From positions 2,418,001 to 2,482,000 of the forward strand of contig NZ_LT629688.1 in assembly GCF_900101785.1 (NCBI RefSeq): a DNA stretch of 64,000 bases. The letters are read 5' to 3'. The DNA is from Auraticoccus monumenti. Lineage in GTDB: Bacteria > Actinomycetota > Actinomycetes > Propionibacteriales > Propionibacteriaceae. The position numbers and the translations under genes were made by a program. The notes under the pieces were generated by a model, which ran no database searches, was not told the DNA's origin, and worked only from the letters and a program-made list of their open reading frames with translations. Below are positions 33,174-42,329 of the stretch, piece by piece (the stretch's first letter is position 1; the number at the start of each line of letters is the position of its first letter).

Positions 33174-34604
33174 TCAGTAGGTGTAGTCCTGGCCACGGAC
33201 CCAGTCCGGGAACTCCCAGTCGGTCCGGTCGACCTCGGCCCCTTCGGCCTTGGCCCCCTCGATCGCCTCGTCCAGCGCGGCGGAGTTGGCGTCGCTGAGC
33301 TCGACCAGGGCCGCCCGCAGGTCGGTGATGTTGCCGCCCAGGTAGCCCTGGATGACGTCCCCCAGCTCGGGGGCGATGACGGTCTGCCGCGCCTGGACCT
33401 TGGCCACCTCCACGTTGCGCACGATGGGCTGGGGTGCGCGGAAGACGTTGGCGCGGAACTCCTCCACGAGCTGGCGGTAGGGCTCGATGACGTCGGCGCC
33501 CGCCACCACGTCGAGGAGGATGGGCGGCTGGTCCATCCCCGAGGCCAGGGCCGTCTGGTAGTCCTCCTGGGTGAAGGTCTCGATCAGCTGGCTGGCCAGC
33601 TCCGCCTGCTGCGTGCTGCCGGCGACGACCCAGTCCGCCGCCCGGGCGCCCCGGGTGGCCACGACCGCCTCGCCGTCCGGGGTGAGCATCCCCGCCACCG
33701 CCATCTTCGGCAGCATCTCCTCGTTGAGGTTCCGCACCGCGCCGGGGGAGTACGGGCCGTCCATGTGGAACGCGATGCTCCCCGCTGCCCAGCGACCACG
33801 CGCGTCCGGGATCTGGAAGCTGTTGGTCCCCGGCAGCAGCCAGCCGCGGTCGGAGATCTCCTTGTAGAGCTCGATCGCGTTGATGTAGGAGTCGTGGTGG
33901 TACTCGTACTCGCCGTTGTCGAAACGCAGCCCCAGGTAGCCCGGGAAGCCGCCGGCCTGGGCCAGGTCGTCGATCTGCTCCCGCATCCGGCCGACTGCGC
34001 CGAGGGCCATGGTCATCGGGGCGTAGGTGCCGTTCGTCGCCACCGCCTCCAGTGCAGCCAGGAAGGAGTCGTAGCTGGTGGGCGGCTCGAAGCCGACCTC
34101 CTCCGCGATCTCGGAGTTGTACCAGGCCAGGCCCACGTACTGCTTGTCGGTGAAGGCCGGCAGCCCGTAGACCTTGCCGTCGAGCAGCGACAGCCCCTCG
34201 ACGAAGGAGTCCTCCGGCAGCCGGGCCATCGCCTCCTCCGACAGGGTGATCTCGTGGATCCACCCGGCATCGGCCAGGGCCGGCAGCGGGAGGCCCACCA
34301 GCGGGGTGTAGATGTCGGGGAGCTGGTTGCTCTGGTTGGCCAGCTGCAGGGCCTCACGGGCCTTGCCCGGCTCGTTGTAGGTGTGCTCGACGGAGGCGCC
34401 GAGGCGCTCCCCCTCGGTGGTGGCCCACCCCTCGTGCAGGTCCTGGAGACCGCCGAAGTGGTCCCACCAGCGCAGCGCCCCGGCCTCGCCCCCACCCGCG
34501 GGGCTCGGGGGTGCGCTCGGCCCCCCGCAGGCGACCAGCCCCGAGGTGGCGGCGAGTCCCAGCCCGAGCCCTCCCACGAAGGTCCGGCGGTTGATCTGTG
34601 TCAT
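33174..34604 (-). CDS. ABC transporter sugar-binding lipoprotein (CUT1 family)
   Basis: A 476-residue extracellular solute-binding protein, family 1. The N-terminus has twin arginines and a lipobox (NRRTFVGGLGLG, then SGLVAC with lipidated Cys26), so it is probably Tat- or Sec-exported and anchored outside. The mature part shows the family pattern ADWVVAGSTQQAELASQLIE and a long substrate cleft. ATG 34604 follows AAGGAGCA. It follows two cognate permease genes; no ATPase gene is present, so an MsmK-type shared ATPase is expected elsewhere. Confidence 0.92.
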   Translation of the reverse strand: MTQINRRTFVGGLGLGLAATSGLVACGGPSAPPSPAGGGEAGALRWWDHFGGLQDLHEGWATTEGERLGASVEHTYNEPGKAREALQLANQSNQLPDIYTPLVGLPLPALADAGWIHEITLSEEAMARLPEDSFVEGLSLLDGKVYGLPAFTDKQYVGLAWYNSEIAEEVGFEPPTSYDSFLAALEAVATNGTYAPMTMALGAVGRMREQIDDLAQAGGFPGYLGLRFDNGEYEYHHDSYINAIELYKEISDRGWLLPGTNSFQIPDARGRWAAGSIAFHMDGPYSPGAVRNLNEEMLPKMAVAGMLTPDGEAVVATRGARAADWVVAGSTQQAELASQLIETFTQEDYQTALASGMDQPPILLDVVAGADVIEPYRQLVEEFRANVFRAPQPIVRNVEVAKVQARQTVIAPELGDVIQGYLGGNITDLRAALVELSDANSAALDEAIEGAKAEGAEVDRTDWEFPDWVRGQDYTY

Positions 34605-34656
34605 GTCTGCTCCTTTGAAGTCGGGTGGTCAGGGGTCGTGCCGGGGTCGAGGGACC

Positions 34657-35553
34657 TCAGGACTTCACCGCCCCCGCGATGCCCTCGACGAAGTAGCGCT
34701 GCATGAAGGCGAAGAGCACGACGATCGGCAGCAGCGAGATGACGCCGGCCGCGGCCATGCCCGGCCAGTCGGTGGAGTTCTCCCCGACGAAGGCCTGCAT
34801 CCCGACGCTCACCGTGCGCAGGTCGGGGTTGCTGAAGGAGAAGACCAGCGGCAGGAAGAAGGCGTTCCAGGTGGCCAGGAAGGTGAGGATGGCGACCGTG
34901 GCGGTGACCGGCATCGACAGCGGCAGCATGATGTGGGTGAAGGTGCGCAGGAACCCGGCGCCGTCGACGATGGCGGCCTCCTCCAGCTCGTCCGGCAGCC
35001 CGCGGAAGTAGCCGGCGTAGATGAGGATGGAGGCCACGTTGGCCCCGCCGGCCAGGGCGAGGACCATCCCGGAGTGCTGGTCCAGGATCCCGAGCTCCAG
35101 CGACATCTTGACGATCGGGATGATCGTGTAGCCGGTCGGCACGAACAGGGTGGCGATCAGGATCCCCACGACCAGCCGCGATCCCGGGAAGCGGTAGCGG
35201 CCCAGGACGTAGCCGGCCAGCGCGCAGCGCACCACCACGATGACCACGGTCGAGACGGTGACCAGGACGGTGTTGGCCAGGTAGACGCGGAAGTTCCCGT
35301 CGTCCCAGGCCCGGGTGTAGTTGTCCCACTGCAGCGCCTCGGGGATCAGGCTCAGACCGCCGGCGAAGATCTCCGAGGAGGACTTGAGCGAGGCCGAGAC
35401 CATCCAGATGAAGGGGTAGACCCACAGGAAGGCCACCACCGCCAGCCCGAGCACCAGCAGCCACCAGGGGAGCCGGCGACGCAACCGCCTCCCGCCCGTC
35501 ACCCCGGGGCCGTCACCGGTCCGCAGACCGCGGTCGTCCAGCACGGCGCTCAT
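34657..35553 (-). CDS. ABC sugar permease, MalG type
   Basis: A 298-residue inner-membrane permease with six helices. The EAA loop EEAAIVDGAGFLRTFTHIML, which contacts the ATPase, is intact. The N-terminus is long and Arg-rich (GGRRLRRRLPWW). The ATG overlaps the stop of the first permease (ATGA). It pairs with the MalF-type permease and the binding protein to import an oligosaccharide, probably the GH39 substrate. Confidence 0.92.
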   Translation of the reverse strand: MSAVLDDRGLRTGDGPGVTGGRRLRRRLPWWLLVLGLAVVAFLWVYPFIWMVSASLKSSSEIFAGGLSLIPEALQWDNYTRAWDDGNFRVYLANTVLVTVSTVVIVVVRCALAGYVLGRYRFPGSRLVVGILIATLFVPTGYTIIPIVKMSLELGILDQHSGMVLALAGGANVASILIYAGYFRGLPDELEEAAIVDGAGFLRTFTHIMLPLSMPVTATVAILTFLATWNAFFLPLVFSFSNPDLRTVSVGMQAFVGENSTDWPGMAAAGVISLLPIVVLFAFMQRYFVEGIAGAVKS

Positions 35554-36518
35554 GCCCCGGCTCGCATCCGGCGCGAGACCACGGTGGCCCAGACCTGGGC
35601 GATCACGACCAGCAGCACCAGCACCCCGAAGAGCACGGCCGCCGCGGAGGCGAACCCGAGCTGGGGGATCGTGGCGGCGAAGGCGAAGCGGTAGATGTAG
35701 ATCTCGATGATCTCGGTGCTGAAGAACGGCCCGCCGGCGGTCATCGACTGCATCAGGTCGAAGGCGTGGAAGCAGTCCTCCACGGTGAGCACGGAGATGA
35801 TCAGCAGGAACGGGACCAGCATCGGCAGCGTGATGTAGCGGAACACCTGCAGCCCGCCGGCGCCGTCCAGCCGGGCGGCCTCGTAGAGGTCGTTGGGGAT
35901 GGTCTGCAGCGCGGCCAGCCAGTAGATCATCGTGATCCCGAAGAACTTCCAGACGTAGACCAGGCCGGCCGTGACCAGCGCGGTCGAGCTCGACCCCAGC
36001 AGGTCCACCGGACCCGCGCCGAAGAGGTTCAGCACCGCCGACACCGGACCGCTGGCCGGGTCCAGGATGAAGCGGGTGACGACGCCGACGATGGCGGTCG
36101 TGGTCACCACCGGGAGGAAGTACGCGGTGCGGAAGAACGCCGCGAAGGGCAGCTTGGGGGAGTTGAGCAGCACCGCCAGGGCGAAGGCCCCGAGCACCCG
36201 CAGGGGTGCCACCACCAGCATGAAGAAGAGCGTGGTGCGCACCGAGGACCAGAACAGCGGGTCAGCCAGCACCGCCCGGTAGTTGTCCAGCCCGACGAAG
36301 CGCTGGTCGGCGGTGAAGCCGTTCCACTCCACCAGGGAGTACCAGTAGCTGGCCACGATCGGGTACAGCGTGTACATGCCGTAGAGCACGAAGGTGGGCA
36401 GCAGGAAGGCGTAGATCCAGACGTTGCGTCTCCGCGCCCGGGAGCGTCGGGCCGCTGATCGCGGTCGCTCCCAGGTCGCGGACGCCGCAGGTGCGTCGGT
36501 CAGGACTTCGGTGGTCAT
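35550..36518 (-). CDS. ABC sugar permease, MalF type
   Basis: A 322-residue permease with a first helix at about 35-57 (WIYAFLLPTFVLYGMYTLYP) and the EAA loop EAARLDGAGGLQVFRYITLP. It forms the transmembrane channel with the MalG-type partner whose gene overlaps its stop. It follows the aldo/keto reductase gene after 31 bases. The Arg-rich N-terminus (RRSRARRR) sets topology. Confidence 0.92.
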   Translation of the reverse strand: MTTEVLTDAPAASATWERPRSAARRSRARRRNVWIYAFLLPTFVLYGMYTLYPIVASYWYSLVEWNGFTADQRFVGLDNYRAVLADPLFWSSVRTTLFFMLVVAPLRVLGAFALAVLLNSPKLPFAAFFRTAYFLPVVTTTAIVGVVTRFILDPASGPVSAVLNLFGAGPVDLLGSSSTALVTAGLVYVWKFFGITMIYWLAALQTIPNDLYEAARLDGAGGLQVFRYITLPMLVPFLLIISVLTVEDCFHAFDLMQSMTAGGPFFSTEIIEIYIYRFAFAATIPQLGFASAAAVLFGVLVLLVVIAQVWATVVSRRMRAGA

Positions 36519-36549
36519 CGAGCACTCCGTCGTCTCGGTGGAACCGGCC

Positions 36550-37419
36550 TCAGCGGATCTGGCTGAGGGAGAAGGTGCGGGGGTCGCTGAAGATGCGCCG
36601 CCCGGCTTCGAGGGCGTCGATGGCCGCGACCTGCTCGTCGCTGAGCTCGACGTCGTCGAGGGACGAGTTCTCCCGCATCCGCGTGGGGGAGACCGTCTTG
36701 GGGATGATCACGTGGCCGCGTCGCAGGTGCCAGGCCAGGACCACCTGGGCCGGGGTCACCCCCAGCTCGGCGGCGGCGCCGATGACCGCTGGGGCCTCCA
36801 GATCCGCGCCCTGACCGAGCGGGGAGTAGCCCTCCACCACGATGTCGTGCTGCCGGCAGGCGGCGACGACGTCGGCCTGCTGGAAGGTGGGGTGCAGCTC
36901 CACCTGGTTGACCGCGGGCAGCTCGTCGGCCGTCGCGGCCAGCTCGGCCAGGTGCTCGGGCATGAAGTTGGAGACCCCGATGGCGCGTACCTGGCCGCGC
37001 TGGTGCAGCATCTCCAGCGACCGCCAGCTGGCCTGCCAGAGCCCGGCGGCGGGGTTGGGCCAGTGGATCAGGTACAGGTCGAGGGCGTCCAGGCCGAGCA
37101 GGCGGCAGCTCTGCTCGTAGGCCCGCAGGGCGGTCTCCGCTCCCTGGTCGCCGTTGCGGAGCTTGGAGGTGACGAACACCTCCTCACGCGGCAGCCCGGA
37201 GGCGGCGATCGCGGCCCCGACGCCGGGCTCGTTGACGTAGGCCGTGGCGGTGTCGATGTGGCGGTAGCCCAGCTCCAGCGCCTGCTCGACCACCCGCTGG
37301 GCGTCCTCGTCCGGCACCTGGAACACGCCCAGCCCCAGCTGCGGGACGGTGACCCCGCCCCGCAGCGTGACGGTCCGGGCCAGCGTCGCCGTGGCGGTGC
37401 CCGGGCCCTCGCCGCTCAC
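36550..37419 (-). CDS. aldo/keto reductase
   Basis: A 289-residue NADPH-dependent oxidoreductase of the TIM-barrel AKR family. The catalytic tetrad is recognisable: D and Y in HIDTATAYVNE, K in VTSKL, H in YLIHWPNP. The cofactor tail includes IIPKTVSPTRMREN. It resembles AKR5-like 2,5-diketo-gluconate or xylose reductases. GTG 37419 overlaps the GH39 stop (GTGA), so it is coupled to that gene and probably reduces the released sugar. Confidence 0.9.
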   Translation of the reverse strand: MSGEGPGTATATLARTVTLRGGVTVPQLGLGVFQVPDEDAQRVVEQALELGYRHIDTATAYVNEPGVGAAIAASGLPREEVFVTSKLRNGDQGAETALRAYEQSCRLLGLDALDLYLIHWPNPAAGLWQASWRSLEMLHQRGQVRAIGVSNFMPEHLAELAATADELPAVNQVELHPTFQQADVVAACRQHDIVVEGYSPLGQGADLEAPAVIGAAAELGVTPAQVVLAWHLRRGHVIIPKTVSPTRMRENSSLDDVELSDEQVAAIDALEAGRRIFSDPRTFSLSQIR

Positions 37420-39143
37420 CGGGGCTCCAGCAGCAGCAGCGAGACCGAGGGCAGCGGGAGGGTGACGGTCAGCTTCTGCTCACCGGTCCCCGAGGCCTCC
37501 AGCCGGCGCGGCGGCTCCAGCTGCTCCAGGCCCTGGCGGTCCTTGACGGCCTGCAGCTGCTCCGGGGTCGGCAGCTGGGGCGAGCCGGCCTCGACCCAGG
37601 CGGTGTGGGAGTTGCTGTGCCGGGCGTCGATGCGCAGGTGGTGCAGCTCGTAGGGCCGGTCCTCCAGGCCGCTGATGGTCAGCTCGACCTCGGTCTCGGT
37701 CTCGTCGCGCTGGTACTGGTCGTCGGTGTGGCGCCAGACCAGGACGCCGAGCGTCCCGTCCTCGTGCCGGGAGGCGAGCACGTCGACCTCCTCGGGCATG
37801 CTGCGTCCCTGCGCCTCGTCCAGCAGGGCCACCGGGTGCTCGGCGTCGCTGCTGGCGGCCACCCGGCGCTGACCCATCCGGGCCAGGGCGCGGTAGGCGT
37901 TGAGGAAGGGCTTCTCGATGCCGCCGGCGGTGAGGAAGGCGCGGGTGCCCTCGAAGTAGCGCTCGCCCTCGAAGTAGAAGCTCCACGAGGTCGCCTGCTC
38001 GACCTGGACGGTCTCGGCGTCGTTCAGGTCGAGCAGCTTCTTCATCAGCTTCACCTGGAACACCGGGTAGTACTCGGTGTTCTGGAAGCCGAAGTTGGCG
38101 TTGTCGTAGGCGCTGTGGTGGGCCGGGACGCCGGCGTCGCACTCGTCCACGATGGCGGGGAGGTGGTGGTACTCCGGGAACTCCCCGATGATCCGCAGCA
38201 TCCGGCGGACCTCGTGCAGCATCTTGTGCGCCGAGGGGTTCTCCTGCACCGGGGCGGGGCCGCCGGTGGGTCCGTAGACGCGCCAGGGGGTGAAGGCCGA
38301 GCCCTTGGTGTGGAAGGAGACGAAGTCCAGCGGGTCGCCCTGGGTGCTGGTGTGGGCCAGGAAGCCGCGGAGGAAGTCGGTGCCGGACCCGGTGACCGCC
38401 GGCCCGCCGACCTTGGCCTCGGGCAGCACCGAGCGCACGGCGCGGGCCGTCACCGAGTACAGCTCGTAGAACTGCTCGGGGGTGCCGCGCCAGTAGAAGA
38501 TGTCGGGCTCGTTCCACAGCTCCCAGAGCCAGTGCCCGACCTCCTCGGCGCCGTAGCGCTCCAGGCAGTGCTGGGCGTGGGCGGCGACCAGGCCGCCCCA
38601 GCGCTCGTAGTCCTTCGGCGGGTAGGACCAGGTGCCCGCCTCGTAGCTGCTGTACACCGTCGGGCTGGAGACGACCTTGAGGTCCTCGGCCTCCGGGGGC
38701 AGCAGGTCGCGCGGGGTGAAGGCCAGCTCCACCAGCACGTGGTGACCGGCCTCGACGATGGCGTCGTAGGTCTGGTCGACGATGGTGAAGTCGTAGAACG
38801 GGTTGCCCTCGGCGTCCTCGTGGTAGACGTTCCCGTTGCCCCAGTGGGGGATGCCGAAGCCGGAGCCGGAGCAGAAGACGTAGTGCGGGCGGACGTGGTA
38901 GCCGCGGTCGGTCAGCTCGCCGAAGGTGTTCAGCAGCGTGCGGCCGGTGGCGGTGTAGGTCCAGTTGATCTCGTCGTAGCCGATGCTCTCCCAGATGCGG
39001 GCCAGGGGGCCGCGGTCCACGTCGGCCTGCACCGTCACCGCCGCCCGTCGGACGTGGGGCGCTGATGGGTCGCTGGGGGCGGCCCGGGGGAAACCGTGCT
39101 GGTCCCGACCGATGCCCGGGTTGACGTCCACGTCTGCAGTCAC
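37416..39143 (-). CDS. GH39-like glycosidase (beta-xylosidase type)
   Basis: A 575-residue TIM-barrel glycosidase without signal peptide, so it acts in the cytosol on imported sugar. The acid/base glutamate lies in WELWNEPDIFYW and the probable nucleophile in IVDECDAG, the clan GH-A pair; WTYTATGRTLLNTF resembles the GH39 N-terminal strand. The C-terminal part is a beta-sandwich. GTG 39143 has AGGAGAGG nine bases upstream; a longer open frame runs through the divergent regulator and is not coding. Alternative activities include alpha-L-iduronidase or beta-glycosidases of related clans. Confidence 0.82.
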   Translation of the reverse strand: MTADVDVNPGIGRDQHGFPRAAPSDPSAPHVRRAAVTVQADVDRGPLARIWESIGYDEINWTYTATGRTLLNTFGELTDRGYHVRPHYVFCSGSGFGIPHWGNGNVYHEDAEGNPFYDFTIVDQTYDAIVEAGHHVLVELAFTPRDLLPPEAEDLKVVSSPTVYSSYEAGTWSYPPKDYERWGGLVAAHAQHCLERYGAEEVGHWLWELWNEPDIFYWRGTPEQFYELYSVTARAVRSVLPEAKVGGPAVTGSGTDFLRGFLAHTSTQGDPLDFVSFHTKGSAFTPWRVYGPTGGPAPVQENPSAHKMLHEVRRMLRIIGEFPEYHHLPAIVDECDAGVPAHHSAYDNANFGFQNTEYYPVFQVKLMKKLLDLNDAETVQVEQATSWSFYFEGERYFEGTRAFLTAGGIEKPFLNAYRALARMGQRRVAASSDAEHPVALLDEAQGRSMPEEVDVLASRHEDGTLGVLVWRHTDDQYQRDETETEVELTISGLEDRPYELHHLRIDARHSNSHTAWVEAGSPQLPTPEQLQAVKDRQGLEQLEPPRRLEASGTGEQKLTVTLPLPSVSLLLLEPR

Positions 39144-39213
39144 TGTTGCCTCGACCTCTCCTGTGAGGGGGCGACCCCGTTGGCCACCCGTGCCTTCGTC
39201 GGCTCGTGCTCCT

Positions 39214-39283
39214 ATCGTCAGGAGGAAGTTGCAGATTGTCAACAGTTCACTATTCACAATCTCGCCCGGTGTAGGTCTAGAGT
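39214..39283. promoter_or_regulatory. divergent promoters with GntR-type operator
   Basis: AGATTGT (39233-39239) and ACAATCT (39256-39262) form a perfect 7-bp inverted repeat with a 16-base spacer in an AT-rich island. For the GH39 operon (leftward) TTGACA lies at 39242-39237 and GACGAT at 39219-39214, with exactly 17 bases between. For the regulator (rightward) TTCACA is at 39253-39258 and TAGAGT at 39278-39283. Each operator half therefore touches one -35 box, fitting autoregulated repression. Confidence 0.65.
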
Positions 39284-39317
39284 CGGGCCAGAAGGAGAGG
39301 CCGATCGAGGAGGGGCC

Positions 39318-39992
39318 GTGAAGCTGGTGTCGGCGGGCGCGCCACCCAGGGCGTCGTTGAGCGACTACGTCCTCGCCGTGCTGCGCGAGAAGCTGGCCAC
39401 GGGTGAGCTGGCCCCCGGCGTGCACCTGCGCGAGGCCGACCTCGCCGCGGCGCTGGAGGTCAGCCGCGGACCGGTCCGCGAGGCCCTGGCCATGCTCGAG
39501 GCGGAGGGCCAGGTGGAGATCCGGCGTCACCGCGGGGCCTTCGTCAGCGTGCTGACCAAGACCGACGTCGAGGAGGTGCACACCCTCCGGGCCGCGGTGG
39601 AGGCCCTGGCCGCCGAGCGCGCCGCCACCCGGCTGACCGCCGACCACCTGGCCGAGCTCGACCGGGTGCTCGAGGCGATGAAGGTGACGTCGGGGTCGGT
39701 GGCCCCGCAGGAGGCCGTGCGGCTGGACCTGGCCTTCCACGACGTGGTCTACGCCGCCGCCGACCACGCCCGGCTGCTGCGGGTCTGGACGTCCTTGCGC
39801 AGCCAGGTCTCGTTCTTCCTGCACACCCGCAACGTGAACTTCCCCGACTTCCCGACCGTGGGGTTCCCCGAGCACCACGCGCTGCGGACCGCCCTCAGCG
39901 GCGGCGACCCGGCCGTGGCCCGGGCGGCCGCCGAGGAGCACATGCGCGGCGCCTACACCCGGCTCAGCCAGCTCGACCTGCCCGAGTCCTGA
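39318..39992 (+). CDS. GntR/FCD-family transcriptional regulator
   Basis: A 224-residue regulator. The N-terminal winged helix (residues about 12-75) includes LREADLAAALEVSRGPVREA and VEIRRHRGAFV; the FCD ligand domain follows, with D, H and H metal/ligand residues in FHDVVYAAADH, GFPEHH and AAAEEHMRG. GTG 39318 follows GAGGAGGGG. It is divergent from the GH39 operon and probably represses it until a sugar acid or sugar signal binds. A C-terminal QLDLPES tail is unremarkable. Confidence 0.9.
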   Translation: MKLVSAGAPPRASLSDYVLAVLREKLATGELAPGVHLREADLAAALEVSRGPVREALAMLEAEGQVEIRRHRGAFVSVLTKTDVEEVHTLRAAVEALAAERAATRLTADHLAELDRVLEAMKVTSGSVAPQEAVRLDLAFHDVVYAAADHARLLRVWTSLRSQVSFFLHTRNVNFPDFPTVGFPEHHALRTALSGGDPAVARAAAEEHMRGAYTRLSQLDLPES

Positions 39993-40036
39993 CCTCCGCG
40001 GCGGTCCTGTCCGAGGCGTCTGGCAGGCTCCTGCCC

Positions 40037-41260
40037 ATGCTTCCCGAGCGCGCGAGCGGCGTCCAGCTGCACCTCACCTCCCTGCCCGGGGGTCGTCTGG
40101 GCCCCGCCGCCCGGGAGTTCGTGGAGTGGCTGGCCGCCGCGGGCCAGCAGGTCTGGCAGGTGCTCCCGCTCTCGGTCCCCGACGCCCACGGCTCTCCCTA
40201 CGCCTCCCCGTCGGCCTTCGCCGCCTCACCCGCGCTGCTGGAGGACCCCACCGCCGAGGTGACGCCGGAGGAGCTGCAGCGCTTCACCGCAGACAACGCC
40301 TACTGGGCCGGCTCCTGGGTGGCCCACGGGGGCGACCTGGCCGACCAGGTCCGGTTCACCCGCGAGTGGGGCGCGCTGCGCCGCTTCGCCGCCGAGCGGG
40401 GCGTGCAGGTGCTGGGGGACGTCCCGATCTACGTGGCGCCGGCCAGCGCGGACCAGCGGTCCTGGCCCGCGCTGTTCCGCGACGACGCGGTGGCCGGGGT
40501 GCCGCCGGACGCCTTCTCCGACACCGGACAGCTGTGGGGGAACCCGCTCTACGACTGGCAGGCCATGGCCGCCGACGGCTACCGCTGGTGGACCGAGCGG
40601 CTGCGACGCAGCCTGGAGCTGTTCGACCTGGTCCGCCTCGACCACTTCCGCGGTTTCGCGGCCTACTGGGCGGTGCCCGCCGGGGACGAGACGGCCGAGG
40701 ACGGGCGCTGGGAGCAGGGTCCGGGGCGGGCGGTCTTCGACGCCGCGGCCGCCGAGCTGGGCCCGCTGCCGGTGCTGGCCGAAGACCTCGGTGACATCGA
40801 CCAGCCGGTGGTCGACCTGCGCCGGGCGCTCGGGTTCCCCGGGATGGCGGTGCTCCAGTTCGCCTTCGACCCCGACTCCGACGACGTCTCCCACGAGCCG
40901 GAGAACCTCGAGCGCGACCAGGTGGTCTACACCGGCACCCACGACAACGACACCGTGGTCGGCTGGTGGTCCGAGCTGCCCGAGCCGCGCCGGGTGGAGG
41001 TCCGTCGGGCCTGGCGCGCGGCCGGCGTCCGGACCGACGGGGAGACCGACCCCGCCTGGGCGATGGTCGAGCTGGCCCACGCCGCCCCCTGCCGGCTGGC
41101 GGTGTGCCAGGCCCAGGACGTCCTCGCCCTCGGTCGGGAGGCCCGGATGAACACTCCCGGCACCGCCGCCACCTGGGCCTGGCGGCTGCAGCCCGGTCAG
41201 CTGACCGACGCCCACGCCCGCCGTCTGCGCGAGGTCACCGAGGCCTCGGGCCGCTGCTGA
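40037..41260 (+). CDS. malQ: 4-alpha-glucanotransferase (amylomaltase), unusually short
   Basis: A 407-residue GH77 enzyme transferring alpha-1,4-glucan segments. The start block SGVQLHLTSLPGGRLGP, the catalytic Asp in LVRLDHFRGF, the Glu in VLAEDLGDI and the third Asp in TGTHDND are all present. It is about 90 residues shorter than usual MalQ: the insertion between the SPYAS loop and the WxALRxFAxxRGV segment is trimmed to about 45 residues. CAGGCT seven bases before the ATG suggests a leaderless start. Activity is probably retained, but acceptor sites may differ. Confidence 0.88.
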   Translation: MLPERASGVQLHLTSLPGGRLGPAAREFVEWLAAAGQQVWQVLPLSVPDAHGSPYASPSAFAASPALLEDPTAEVTPEELQRFTADNAYWAGSWVAHGGDLADQVRFTREWGALRRFAAERGVQVLGDVPIYVAPASADQRSWPALFRDDAVAGVPPDAFSDTGQLWGNPLYDWQAMAADGYRWWTERLRRSLELFDLVRLDHFRGFAAYWAVPAGDETAEDGRWEQGPGRAVFDAAAAELGPLPVLAEDLGDIDQPVVDLRRALGFPGMAVLQFAFDPDSDDVSHEPENLERDQVVYTGTHDNDTVVGWWSELPEPRRVEVRRAWRAAGVRTDGETDPAWAMVELAHAAPCRLAVCQAQDVLALGREARMNTPGTAATWAWRLQPGQLTDAHARRLREVTEASGRC

Positions 41261-41300
41261 GCGCCCCCGGCCCCACGATCCCGGTCAGGAGGACGTCGGC

Positions 41301-42125
41301 TCAGCCCGCCAGCCGGACCACCATCCGGACGGGGTGGTGGTCCCCGCCCGGCCTGCGGATGTCCAGCTCCTGCACCCGGCTGACGACGCTCATGCTCCGC
41401 GGGAACACGAACCCGTCGATGGAGGCTCGGGGCGCCTGGTAGCGGTAGCCCGTGCTGCCGCCCCAGACGTCCTGGGGCTGGCTGCGGAGGGCGGTGTTCC
41501 AGTCCGCGCCCATGATCATCTGGCCGTCGGCCTCGCGCAGCAGGCTCTTGACGCTGTTCATCATGGGGACGAAGGTCGTGCCGTGGCAGCGCGGCGGCGG
41601 CAGGTGGGCCGAGGCCACCGGCAGCGTCGTGCCGTCCACCAGGTGCAGCCGGGCGGTGGCGATCCAGCGCGGTCCGTGACCACCGGACGGGTGGTCGTCG
41701 CACTCGGCCGTGGATGCTCCCCGGACCCCGAAGACGAAGCGGAAGTCGGTGACGCCCTCGGGGCCCAGGATCGAGCGGCGGGTCACGACGGCGCTGCCGG
41801 CCTCGGCGGAGTCGCGGTCGGCCGCCTGGTGCACCACGAACCCCTCACCGCCCTGCCCGCCGCGGACGATCGCCGGGATGTTGAAGCCCTTGGCCTCCTG
41901 CAGCAGCAGCACGTCGGTCTGGTCGAGCAGCCGCTGCAGGTCCGCGATCCGGCTGGCCTGGCCGTCCCTGCGGAACTGGTTCATGTTGTAGGTGATGACC
42001 CGCAGCTCGGTGGGGGTCCCGGTGCTGCTGTCCTCGGCGGCCGCCGGTGGGGAGGCCGGGGCCAGGACCAGCGCGAGCAGCAGCGCGGCGAGGGCGGCGG
42101 TCAGGGACGTCAGTCGTCGTCTCAT
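41301..42125 (-). CDS. secreted endonuclease/exonuclease/phosphatase-fold protein
   Basis: A 274-residue protein read leftwards with a Sec signal peptide (RRRLTSLTAALAALLLALVL, cleavage near SPPAAAE). The EEP-fold motifs are TYNMNQFR, LLLQEAKG, MGADWNTAL and GGDHHPVRM, giving the metal and catalytic residues. It resembles secreted DNase-I-like and cytolethal-distending-toxin-B-like proteins; exported nuclease or phosphodiesterase activity is expected. ATG 42125 has GGAGG upstream, whereas an earlier in-frame start would place residues before the signal peptide. Confidence 0.85.
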   Translation of the reverse strand: MRRRLTSLTAALAALLLALVLAPASPPAAAEDSSTGTPTELRVITYNMNQFRRDGQASRIADLQRLLDQTDVLLLQEAKGFNIPAIVRGGQGGEGFVVHQAADRDSAEAGSAVVTRRSILGPEGVTDFRFVFGVRGASTAECDDHPSGGHGPRWIATARLHLVDGTTLPVASAHLPPPRCHGTTFVPMMNSVKSLLREADGQMIMGADWNTALRSQPQDVWGGSTGYRYQAPRASIDGFVFPRSMSVVSRVQELDIRRPGGDHHPVRMVVRLAG

Positions 42126-42329
42126 CAGGTCCTCCGAGGTGGGGCACCCGGCCGCCTCAGGCAGCGGCGGACGGGGGTGCGGGTGGGACCAGGCGACCAC
42201 ACCACGGAGACGACGACGCGGTGATCAGGTGACGACCGGGAGAACCCCTCCTGAGCGCGGTGTGGCTCGCCGACCTCCGGGGTCCGCTCCGTCGGAGGAG
42301 GGACGGGGCTCGGACGAGCGGGTGGCCTG

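Noticed and set aside
37416-39941. 841-residue form of the GH39 protein
   Set aside because: The extra N-terminus is antisense to the GntR gene; a good ribosome binding site and promoter lie just ahead of GTG 39143.
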